DNA of 12,064 nucleotides. Origin: an uncultured Lachnospiraceae bacterium (lineage in GTDB: Bacteria; Bacillota; Clostridia; Lachnospirales; Lachnospiraceae). The notes beneath the pieces are model-generated. The model was given only the letters and a program-made list of their open reading frames with translations, was not told where the DNA came from and did no database searches. The stretch spans positions 1 through 12,064 of the forward strand of contig URUU01000054.1 in assembly GCA_900551235.1 (NCBI GenBank). The letters are read 5' to 3'. Positions 1 to 5,571 of this stretch are shown piece by piece. A program made the position numbers and the translations under genes. The stretch's first letter is position 1; each line of letters begins with the position of its first letter.

Positions 1-130
1 GACCCGCCCCGATATGAGCATAAAAGTGGGATGATAATCCCACGATATGCGAATATTGGGGGAGGATTGTGCGAGTGCGAAGCACGGAACAATCCGTAGG
101 CATCATAGTTGGGGGCTTTTGCCCCCAACA
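1..130. repeat. Composite hairpin-rich intergenic element at window start
   Basis: Three hairpins lie in series. The first has outer arms GCATA/TATGC (18-22, 46-50) and inner arms GTGGGAT/ATCCCAC (26-32, 37-43) with a GATA loop. The second has GGATTGT/ACAATCC (64-70, 89-95) around GTGC-GAA-GCAC (75-85). The third is the GC-rich stem at 108-129. The core of the second hairpin and the sequence after it recur at 7848-7890, so this is probably a dispersed chromosomal repeat. Frame 1 is open from base 1 to a TAG at 97-99 (32 codons), so the end of an upstream gene cannot be excluded. I think that reading is accidental, because the recurring copy is non-coding. Confidence 0.55.
108..129. other. Perfect 9-bp GC-rich hairpin, terminator-like without U-tract
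   Basis: GTTGGGGGC (108-116) and GCCCCCAAC (121-129) pair perfectly around a TTTT loop. The stem is strong enough to end transcription arriving from the left. The following bases (ATCATACAATAAAA) carry no U-run, however, and neither does the other strand. It may be a degenerate terminator, an RNA 3'-end stabiliser or part of the composite repeat. Confidence 0.4.
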
Positions 131-166
131 TCATACAATAAAAAACAATAAAAACAACAAAAAGAC

Positions 167-195
167 TTGCCTGTCTTGAAAATATGTGATAAAAT
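167..195 (+). promoter_or_regulatory. Sigma-A-type promoter of the rpsF operon
   Basis: A -35 box TTGCCT (167-172) and a -10 box TAAAAT (190-195) are separated by exactly 17 nt, inside an A-rich stretch that may act as an UP element. The predicted transcription start is around 201-203, giving a leader of about 95 nt before rpsF. This is a sequence call only. If a promoter further upstream is used, the leader structure described next would gain extra 5' sequence. Confidence 0.6.
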
Positions 196-200
196 ATCCA

Positions 201-259
201 ACCGTGAGTGACTGTACAACCAGTTGCCATGGAACATTGAATTCCTTGCTCACGAAGGT
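201..259 (+). promoter_or_regulatory. Structured rpsF leader, candidate S6:S18 autoregulatory motif
   Basis: CGTGAG (203-208) pairs with CTCACG (249-254). Inside are two hairpins: ACTG/CAGT (211-214, 221-224, extended by two G-U pairs) and GGAA/TTCC (231-234, 242-245). An alternative register pairs ACC (201-203) with GGT (257-259) and bulges GAA. rpsF leaders of many bacteria carry a motif with a conserved CCG flanked by stem and hairpin, bound by the S6:S18 complex, which resembles its 16S rRNA site. CCG occurs once here, at 202-204, at the base of the stem. The match is suggestive, but the CCG lies very close to the predicted transcript start. Confidence 0.45.
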
Positions 260-296
260 AATAGTGGGCCAGAGACCATAAGGAGGTGCGAAGAGC

Positions 297-584
297 ATGA
301 ACAAATACGAATTAACCGTTGTTGTTAACGCAAAAATTGAGGATGACGCAAGAGTAGCAACTGTAGAAAAAGTAAAAGAGTACGTTGCACGTTACGGCGG
401 AACCATCACAAATGTTGACGAATGGGGTAAAAAGAGATTAGCTTACGAAATTCAGAAAATGAAAGAAGGATTTTATTACTTCATCCAGTTCGAAGCTGAT
501 GCTACTGCTCCGGCAGAGATCGAAAGACATGTCCGTATCATGGAAAATGTTATCAGATATTTATGCGTAAGACAGGAAGCATAA
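297..584 (+). CDS. rpsF: 30S ribosomal protein S6
   Basis: A 95-residue protein of the usual S6 length, with the family opening MNKYELTVVV, a central DEWGKKRLAYEIQKMKEGFY segment and a C-terminal helix with RHVRIMENVIRYL. S6 binds 16S rRNA in the small-subunit platform as a heterodimer with S18, which is encoded two genes downstream. The start is set by AAGGAGG at 280-286, 10 nt before the ATG. It is the first gene of the rpsF-ssb-rpsR operon, with 15 nt to ssb. Control probably acts on the leader RNA upstream. Nothing is unusual in the protein. Confidence 0.97.
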   Translation: MNKYELTVVVNAKIEDDARVATVEKVKEYVARYGGTITNVDEWGKKRLAYEIQKMKEGFYYFIQFEADATAPAEIERHVRIMENVIRYLCVRQEA

Positions 585-599
585 ATAAGGAGATTTAGC

Positions 600-1046
600 A
601 TGAATAAAGTTATTTTAATGGGACGTTTGACCAGAGATCCGGATGTTCGTTATTCCGCAGGGGAGAACGGTACATCGGTTGCAAGATACACATTGGCTGT
701 AGACCGCAGATTCAGCAGACGTGACGGTGAAGCGACCGCTGATTTTATCAGTTGCGTTGCCTTTGGCCGCAGTGCAGAATTTGCAGAGAAGTATTTTCAT
801 CAGGGACTGAAAGTAGTCGTAACCGGTCGTATCCAGACTGGAAGCTATACAAACAGAGATGGAAATAAGGTTTACACTACAGATGTAGTGGTTGAGGATC
901 AGGAGTTTGCTGAAAGCAAAGCGGCGTCTCAGGCAGGCGGAAGCAGCTATGCATCTGCACCTGCAAGACCAGAACCAAGTGCAGCCAGCGGCGATGGATT
1001 TATGAATATTCCTGACGGTATTGACGAAGAATTACCGTTTAATTAG
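600..1046 (+). CDS. ssb: Single-stranded DNA-binding protein
   Basis: A 148-residue SSB. Residues 1-105 form the OB fold, with MNKVILMGRLTRDPDVRY at the start and FISCVAFGRSAEFAEKYFHQG further in. Residues 106-138 are a Ser/Ala/Pro/Gly-rich linker, and the last ten residues (DGIDEELPFN) are the acidic interaction tip. SSB coats single-stranded DNA as a tetramer and recruits replication and repair proteins through that tip. The tip usually ends in Phe, whose free carboxylate contacts partners; here an Asn follows the Phe. AAGGAG at 587-592 sets the start, 15 nt after rpsF. Its place between rpsF and rpsR is the usual Firmicutes order. Confidence 0.97.
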   Translation: MNKVILMGRLTRDPDVRYSAGENGTSVARYTLAVDRRFSRRDGEATADFISCVAFGRSAEFAEKYFHQGLKVVVTGRIQTGSYTNRDGNKVYTTDVVVEDQEFAESKAASQAGGSSYASAPARPEPSAASGDGFMNIPDGIDEELPFN

Positions 1047-1070
1047 AACATTTAAAGGAGGTTTACAGCA

Positions 1071-1334
1071 ATGGCTTACAATAAATCTGAAAGACCAGAT
1101 TCTCCGATGAAGAGAAGAGGCGGACGCAGAAGAAAAAAAGTTTGCGTTTTCTGTGGTAAAGAAAACAACGAAATCGATTACAAGGACGTAAACAAACTGA
1201 AAAGATATGTCTCAGAAAGAGGAAAAATCCTTCCGAGAAGAATCACAGGAAACTGTGCAAAACATCAGAGAGCTCTGACAGTAGCAATCAAGAGAGCACG
1301 TCATATCGCTCTTATGCCATACGTACAGGACTAA
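1071..1334 (+). CDS. rpsR: 30S ribosomal protein S18, zinc-binding form
   Basis: An 87-residue S18 with a basic N-terminal tail (KRRGGRRRKK) and the conserved core IDYKDVNKLKRYVSERGKILPRR. C25 and C28 (CVFC) with C62 and H65 (CAKH) give a likely zinc site; several Firmicutes such as Bacillus carry a cysteine-free S18 instead. S18 partners S6 on 16S rRNA. AAAGGAGG at 1054-1061 sets the start, 24 nt after ssb. It is the last gene of the operon, followed 14 nt later by a strong terminator. Confidence 0.97.
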   Translation: MAYNKSERPDSPMKRRGGRRRKKVCVFCGKENNEIDYKDVNKLKRYVSERGKILPRRITGNCAKHQRALTVAIKRARHIALMPYVQD

Positions 1335-1348
1335 GATAAGACATAATC

Positions 1349-1375
1349 AATCCCGGCATTTGCCGGGATTTTTTT
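1349..1375 (+). terminator. Intrinsic terminator of rpsF-ssb-rpsR
   Basis: AATCCCGGCA (1349-1358) pairs with TGCCGGGATT (1361-1370), giving a 9-bp stem with a four-base loop. It is followed by a run of seven T (1369-1375). It lies 14 nt past the rpsR stop codon. Confidence 0.93.
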
Positions 1376-1376
1376 G

Positions 1377-1500
1377 CTTTACAGGAAATTGCTTTCCTGT
1401 AAAGTGAAAAAACGCTCCGCGAGGATGTGCACTGCGGCGTATAAGGTAGATATCGCAAGCGACCGCCGCAGGCGCGAGAATGTGGAAAGGCACATTCTTT
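1377..1500. repeat. Structured intergenic block between rpsR and fruK promoter
   Basis: This fills the first half of the 332-bp gap between rpsR and fruK; I see no convincing gene in it. It holds a perfect 12-bp stem (1377-1388/1393-1404, loop TTGC). Next is an 8-bp GC stem, CTGCGGCG/CGCCGCAG (1432-1439, 1464-1471). Last is an AGAATGTG/CACATTCT stem (1477-1484, 1491-1498) followed by TTGTTTTTG. The last arm can instead pair with 1424-1430. GAGGATGTGC at 1421-1430 resembles 62-72 of the first element. The GC content is higher than the flanks. The most likely reading is a dispersed repeat or MITE-like remnant. Confidence 0.45.
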
Positions 1501-1507
1501 GTTTTTG

Positions 1508-1572
1508 TTGAATGAAAATGAATGAAAATGAACGTTTGTGAAAAGTATACAAAAATAGAAACAAAATTTTGT
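1508..1572. promoter_or_regulatory. Upstream repeats of the fruK promoter
   Basis: A 10-bp unit TGAATGAAAA occurs at 1509-1518 and 1519-1528 and begins again (TGAA) at 1529. A perfect 12-bp palindrome, ACAAAATTTTGT, lies at 1561-1572, 13 bp upstream of the -35 box. TTGAATGAA (1508-1516) recurs at 1591-1599 inside the promoter spacer. Ten-base spacing puts the units on one face of the helix, as expected for a protein-binding array. Which protein binds is not shown. Confidence 0.4.
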
Positions 1573-1584
1573 GAACTAATGTGA

Positions 1585-1613
1585 TTGAAATTGAATGAAT
1601 TTGATTGTATAAT
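1585..1613 (+). promoter_or_regulatory. Promoter of the fructose operon
   Basis: The -35 box is TTGAAA (1585-1590), the spacer is 17 nt, and the -10 box is a perfect TATAAT (1608-1613). The predicted start of transcription is near 1620, leaving a leader of about 47 nt before fruK. This is a strong sigma-A promoter by sequence, consistent with control by repression rather than activation. Confidence 0.8.
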
Positions 1614-1620
1614 ACAATCA
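1602..1620. promoter_or_regulatory. 19-bp palindromic operator over the fruK -10 box
   Basis: TGATTGTA (1602-1609) and TACAATCA (1613-1620) are perfect inverted repeats around TAA, and the palindrome contains the whole -10 hexamer. A repressor bound here would block RNA polymerase directly. The DeoR-type FruR encoded at 4749-5504 is the obvious candidate, but that link is inference. Confidence 0.55.
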
Positions 1621-1666
1621 TAAAACAGAGAGGCACACGAAAGTGCAAAAGAAAGAGGTAAGATAT

Positions 1667-2569
1667 ATGATTTATACGGTAACATTTAATCCTTGTCTGG
1701 ATTATATAGTAGGTGTGGAAGATTTTCAACTGGGGATGACAAACCGCACCTGTTCAGAGCAGATGTTTGCCGGAGGAAAGGGGATCAACGTCTCTGTCGT
1801 TTTGAAGAATCTCGGCATTGAGAGTACGGCACTTGGATTTATTGCCGGTTTTACCGGAGAGGAGATCCGAAGAAAAGTTGAGAAGATGGGCATCACATCT
1901 GAATTTATCCAGCTTGCGAGTGGCTTTTCCCGGATCAACATCAAACTCAAATCCATTGATGGGACGGAGATCAACGGCACAGGTCCTTCGATCGGAAGCG
2001 AAGAGCTTGAAAGATTGCAGGGGAAACTGGATACACTGAAAAAGGGAGATGTGCTGATCCTGGCAGGCAGCATCCCGGCAAGCCTTCCGGATTCCATTTA
2101 CAGCGATATTATGGAACGTCTGGAAGGAAAAGGAGTCATGATCGTGGTGGATGCGACAAAAGATCTTCTGGTCAATGTACTGAAGTATCATCCGTTCCTT
2201 ATCAAACCGAACAACCATGAACTGGGCGATATCTTTGGGGCAGAGATCAAAGAGCGTGACCAGGCAGCACCATATGCAAAGAAGCTGCAGGAGATGGGAG
2301 CGAGAAATGTTCTGGTTTCCATGGCAGGCAAAGGAGCGGTGCTTCTTGCTGAGGACGGAAGCATATACGAAAGTCCGGCACCGAAAGGAAAACTGATCAA
2401 TGCAGTCGGGGCCGGCGATTCCATGGTGGCTGGTTTTACTGCCGGTTATATACAGAAAGGCAGTTACGAACATGCATTTAAAATGGGCGTTTCCACCGGA
2501 AGTGCCAGTGCATTTTCCGAAGGATTTGCCACAAAAGAAGAAGTAGAAGCAATCTATAAGACACTTTAA
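1667..2569 (+). CDS. fruK: 1-phosphofructokinase
   Basis: A 300-residue ribokinase/PfkB-family sugar kinase that phosphorylates fructose-1-phosphate with ATP to fructose-1,6-bisphosphate in the cytoplasm. It begins MIYTVTFNPCLDYIV, typical of FruK and LacC. It has the substrate-site motif GGKGIN (36-41) and the PfkB signature NAVGAGDSMVAGF, with the catalytic base Asp251. The ATG at 1667 is chosen over a GTG at 1643 because AGAGGT lies just before it and the family starts there. The next gene encodes the fructose PTS permease, which supports FruK over tagatose-6-phosphate kinase. It is transcribed from the 1585-1613 promoter. Confidence 0.93.
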   Translation: MIYTVTFNPCLDYIVGVEDFQLGMTNRTCSEQMFAGGKGINVSVVLKNLGIESTALGFIAGFTGEEIRRKVEKMGITSEFIQLASGFSRINIKLKSIDGTEINGTGPSIGSEELERLQGKLDTLKKGDVLILAGSIPASLPDSIYSDIMERLEGKGVMIVVDATKDLLVNVLKYHPFLIKPNNHELGDIFGAEIKERDQAAPYAKKLQEMGARNVLVSMAGKGAVLLAEDGSIYESPAPKGKLINAVGAGDSMVAGFTAGYIQKGSYEHAFKMGVSTGSASAFSEGFATKEEVEAIYKTL

Positions 2570-2579
2570 GAATGTGTAG

Positions 2580-2635
2580 AGGCAAAAAGATACTATACAA
2601 ATTAGTCTGTACTTCACAGTCTGACAATTTTGCCT
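2580..2635 (+). other. Structured spacer between fruK and fruA
   Basis: AGGCAAAA (2580-2587) pairs perfectly with TTTTGCCT (2628-2635). The stem encloses two small hairpins, ACTA/TAGT (2592-2595, 2603-2606) and CTGT/ACAG (2607-2610, 2616-2619). No U-tract follows, so it is not a standard terminator. It could protect or process the mRNA between the two genes, or set their relative expression. Confidence 0.4.
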
Positions 2636-2672
2636 GGCATCGTTATAAATGGAATGTAAGAAAGGAGAACTT

Positions 2673-4583
2673 ATGAGAATCACAGAACTGCTGGATAAGA
2701 GAAGCATCCGGATCAACGGTGCTCCGAAATCCAAAAACGAAGCTCTCGACCAGATGGTCGAACTGATGGCAAAGAGCGGAAAGATCAATGATCTGGAAGC
2801 TTACCGCCAGGAAGTATACCGCCGTGAAGAGGAGGGAACGACAGGTGTCGGCGAAGGTATTGCGATCCCTCACGGAAAGGGTGCATTTGTAGACAAACCG
2901 GGACTGGCAGCTATGGTTGTAAAAGACGGTGTGGATTACGATTCTCTTGACGGAGAGCCGGTACATCTGATCTTCCTGATCGCAGCGCCGAACACCAAAG
3001 ATAACGTGCATCTGGATGTACTGAGCAAACTTTCTGTACTTCTGATGGATGAGAATTTTTCCAGGGCACTGCAGAATGCAAAAAGCCCGGAAGAATTTAT
3101 GAAGATCGTCGATGAAGCAGATCAGGAAGCACCGGATCTGGATGAAAAACTGAAAGCAGACGAAGCAGTATCAGAAGATCAGTTCCGTATCCTGGCTGTT
3201 ACAGCATGCCCGACCGGCATCGCACATACTTACATGGCAGCAGAAGGTCTGGAAAAAGCTGCAAAAGCAAAAGGATGTTTTATTAAAGTAGAGACAAGAG
3301 GTTCCGGCGGAGCGAAAAACGTGCTGACTGCAGAAGAGATCAAAAATGCAGACTGCATCATCGTAGCGGCTGATACAAAAGTTCCGATGGATCGATTCAA
3401 TGGCAAAAAGCTGATCGAAGTTCAGGTTTCTGACGGTATCAGCAAAGCGGATAAACTGGTAGAGCAGGCAATGTCCGGAAATGCAGCGGTTTATCAGGCA
3501 TCAGAAAATGCAGAAGTTTCCGAGAAAAAAGCAGGAGGCTCCAAAGGCCATCAGATTTATATGCAGTTGATGAATGGTGTTTCACACATGCTGCCATTTG
3601 TCGTAGGCGGCGGTATTTTGATCGCTCTTGCATTCCTGATCGATGGACTTTGTGTAGATATGACATCATTGACGGCAGAAGCACGACAGAGTTTCGGTTC
3701 GATCACACCGGTGGCGGCAACACTGAAATCCATAGGAGATCTTGCATTTGGATTTATGCTTCCGGTTCTGGCAGGATTTATTGCTATGAGCATTGCAGAC
3801 AGACCTGGTCTGGCAGTCGGATTTGTGGGTGGTGCAATTGCAGCAAACGGCAAGTCTGGTTTTCTCGGTGCATTAGTAGCAGGTTTCCTGGCAGGCTATC
3901 TTATCCTTCTCTTAAAAAAATTGTTCGAAAAACTTCCGGAAGCACTGGAAAAAATTGCCCCGGTCCTTCTCTATCCGGTATTCGGCATTCTGATCGTGGG
4001 ACTTGTTATGACGTTTGTCGTAGAGCCTCCGATCGGAGCATTGAACACGGCACTGAACACAGCTCTTACAAACATGAGTGGTTCCAGTAAGGTTCTTCTT
4101 GGTATCATCGTAGCAGGTATGATGGCAGTTGACATGGGTGGCCCGTTCAACAAAGCGGCCTATGTATTTGGAACGGCATCCATCGCAGCAGGAAATTACG
4201 GAATCATGGCAGCAGTTATGATCGGTGGTATGGTTCCTCCGTGTGCGATCGCTCTGGCATCTCTTCTGTTTAAAGATAAATTTACAAAAACAGAAAGAGA
4301 ATCCGCTCCGACAAACTTTATCATGGGACTTGCATTTATCACAGAAGGTGCGATTCCGTTTGCAGCATCCGATCCGCTGCATGTCATCCCGGCATGCGTG
4401 ATAGGTTCCGGACTTGCAGGAGCACTTTCCATGGCATTCAACTGTACACTGATGGCACCGCACGGCGGAATCTTCGTATTCCCGGTTGTCGGCAGTCCTC
4501 TGATGTACCTCGCTGCACTGGCAGCAGGAACCGTAGTCGGCGCATTAATGCTCGGTGTGCTTAAGAAAAAAACAGCCGAGTAA
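2673..4583 (+). CDS. fruA: PTS fructose transporter, fused IIA-IIB-IIC
   Basis: A 636-residue enzyme II that imports fructose and phosphorylates it to fructose-1-phosphate. The IIA domain spans roughly residues 1-145, with phospho-accepting His67 in EGIAIPHGKG. The IIB domain spans about 170-270, with Cys179 in VTACPTGIAHTYMAAEG. The IIC membrane domain starts near residue 300 (HQIYMQLMNGVSHMLPFVVGGG) and runs as about nine hydrophobic helices to the C-terminus, with PPIGALN and APHGGIFVFP motifs. AGAAAGGAG at 2659-2667 selects the ATG at 2673 over an in-frame ATG at 2649. It is co-transcribed with fruK, 103 nt upstream, and ended by a strong terminator. The domain order is that of Gram-positive FruA; the energy-coupling HPr and enzyme I are not in this window. 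Confidence 0.95.
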   Translation: MRITELLDKRSIRINGAPKSKNEALDQMVELMAKSGKINDLEAYRQEVYRREEEGTTGVGEGIAIPHGKGAFVDKPGLAAMVVKDGVDYDSLDGEPVHLIFLIAAPNTKDNVHLDVLSKLSVLLMDENFSRALQNAKSPEEFMKIVDEADQEAPDLDEKLKADEAVSEDQFRILAVTACPTGIAHTYMAAEGLEKAAKAKGCFIKVETRGSGGAKNVLTAEEIKNADCIIVAADTKVPMDRFNGKKLIEVQVSDGISKADKLVEQAMSGNAAVYQASENAEVSEKKAGGSKGHQIYMQLMNGVSHMLPFVVGGGILIALAFLIDGLCVDMTSLTAEARQSFGSITPVAATLKSIGDLAFGFMLPVLAGFIAMSIADRPGLAVGFVGGAIAANGKSGFLGALVAGFLAGYLILLLKKLFEKLPEALEKIAPVLLYPVFGILIVGLVMTFVVEPPIGALNTALNTALTNMSGSSKVLLGIIVAGMMAVDMGGPFNKAAYVFGTASIAAGNYGIMAAVMIGGMVPPCAIALASLLFKDKFTKTERESAPTNFIMGLAFITEGAIPFAASDPLHVIPACVIGSGLAGALSMAFNCTLMAPHGGIFVFPVVGSPLMYLAALAAGTVVGALMLGVLKKKTAE

Positions 4584-4614
4584 ACCAAAACTTCATCATA
4601 GAACTTTTCCTCAG

Positions 4615-4660
4615 AAAACCGCAGTGACTTTAAAGGTGTAAAGCACTGCGGTTTTGCTTT
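4615..4660 (+). terminator. Intrinsic terminator after fruA
   Basis: AAAACCGCAGTG (4615-4626) pairs perfectly with CACTGCGGTTTT (4644-4655). Inside lies a further CTTTA/TAAAG stem (4628-4632, 4639-4643) beyond a single bulged A. The tail TTTTGCTTTACTTTC is U-rich. It separates fruKA from fruR, so fruR is likely expressed independently. Confidence 0.88.
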
Positions 4661-4687
4661 ACTTTCTTATCTGCTATGAGCTATAAT
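4658..4687 (+). promoter_or_regulatory. Probable promoter of fruR
   Basis: A perfect TATAAT lies at 4682-4687, and a weak -35 (TTTACT, 4658-4663) stands 18 nt upstream. The -10 box overlaps the upstream in-frame ATG at 4686. That codon would therefore not be in the transcript, which supports the fruR start at 4749. Confidence 0.55.
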
Positions 4688-4748
4688 GAGAAAGAATCAA
4701 AGGACACAGCTATGTAATTTTTTACAGTATGAAAAGGGGTGGGGTAAT

Positions 4749-5504
4749 ATGCTTACAAAAACACGACAGAAAGAGATCTTAAAACTTCTGGAAAACAGAG
4801 GAAGTGTAACGCTTCAGGAGTTAAAAGATCATTTAAATACTTCAGAATCTACAATTCGCCGGGATCTGAATACATTGGACGCACAGGGAAAACTGGTCAA
4901 GGTTTTCGGTGGGGCGGTCGCAGCGGACAATATGAGCATACGTGATGAACAGGTGTCACGCAGAGAAGAAAAGAATTCAGAAGAAAAAAGAATGATCGCA
5001 CGTTACGCAGCATCACTGATACAGGACGATGATTTTGTGTATCTCGATGCCGGAACGACAACCGGATGTATGCTTGATTATATTTCCGATACAACAACCG
5101 CAGTTTTCGTGACGAATGCACCGTCACATGCACAGAAACTGGCACGCAAAGGTATGGAAGTCATTCTGATCGGCGGCAGACTCAAACAGTCCACCGAGGC
5201 AGTGGTCGGAGAAGAGGCATGCAGACAGATTGAGAAATTTAATTTCAGCCTCGGTTTCCTGGGCAGCAACGGTGTTTCCGAACGCTCCGGATTTTCCACA
5301 CCGGATCCGGATGAAGCGATGGTCAAAAAAAGGGCGATCGAACGCATCCACCGGTGCTTTGTTCTGTGTGACCACACGAAATTTTATAAAGTCAGTCCGA
5401 TCAGCTTTGCAAAATTAGAAGATGCCGTCGTGCTGACGGATTCAGCACCGCAGGGCAATTTCCAGGAGATGCCGAACATCGTGGAAATTTCCGTAGATGA
5501 GTAG
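4749..5504 (+). CDS. fruR: DeoR-family transcriptional regulator of the fructose operon
   Basis: A 251-residue protein, the standard DeoR-family length. The N-terminal winged helix-turn-helix (residues 5-55) has RQKEILKLLENRG and the recognition helix SESTIRRDLNTLD. The C-terminal sensor domain has DAGTTT (100-105), VTNAP and GSNGVSERSGFSTPD, the phosphosugar-binding pattern of DeoR, GlpR and FruR proteins. The start is ATG 4749, preceded by AAGGGGTGGGG; the longer reading from 4686 would begin inside the promoter. Its place after fruK-fruA suggests that it represses them and is released by fructose-1-phosphate. Many relatives place the regulator first in the operon; here it is last, behind a terminator. 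The symbol is assigned by context. Confidence 0.85.
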   Translation: MLTKTRQKEILKLLENRGSVTLQELKDHLNTSESTIRRDLNTLDAQGKLVKVFGGAVAADNMSIRDEQVSRREEKNSEEKRMIARYAASLIQDDDFVYLDAGTTTGCMLDYISDTTTAVFVTNAPSHAQKLARKGMEVILIGGRLKQSTEAVVGEEACRQIEKFNFSLGFLGSNGVSERSGFSTPDPDEAMVKKRAIERIHRCFVLCDHTKFYKVSPISFAKLEDAVVLTDSAPQGNFQEMPNIVEISVDE

Positions 5505-5571
5505 ATAGAAATGCCAAAAACAGCAAAAATGTAAAGAGTGAAATTTTAACAAAATAAAGGAGGAAGAAAAC

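Noticed and set aside
1526..1542. Possible CcpA cre site around AACGTT in the fruK upstream region
   Set aside because: Only the central CG and a few flanking bases fit the cre consensus; the outer TGAAA and TTTCA arms are missing.
1347..1729. Long minus-strand open frames (112 and 116 codons) across the gap before fruK
   Set aside because: They lack good ribosome sites, read through the terminator, the hairpin block and the fruK promoter, and give low-complexity Phe/Ile/His-rich products with no recognisable domain.
2572..2676. A 34-codon frame between fruK and fruA (starting MCRGKKILYKL) that overlaps the fruA start as ATGA
   Set aside because: There is no ribosome site before its ATG, its length is well within chance, and fruA has its own strong AGAAAGGAG site.
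3439..4588. Several long reverse-strand and alternative frames inside fruA
   Set aside because: They are shadows of the codon bias of fruA, with Cys/His/Ser-rich products and no ribosome sites.
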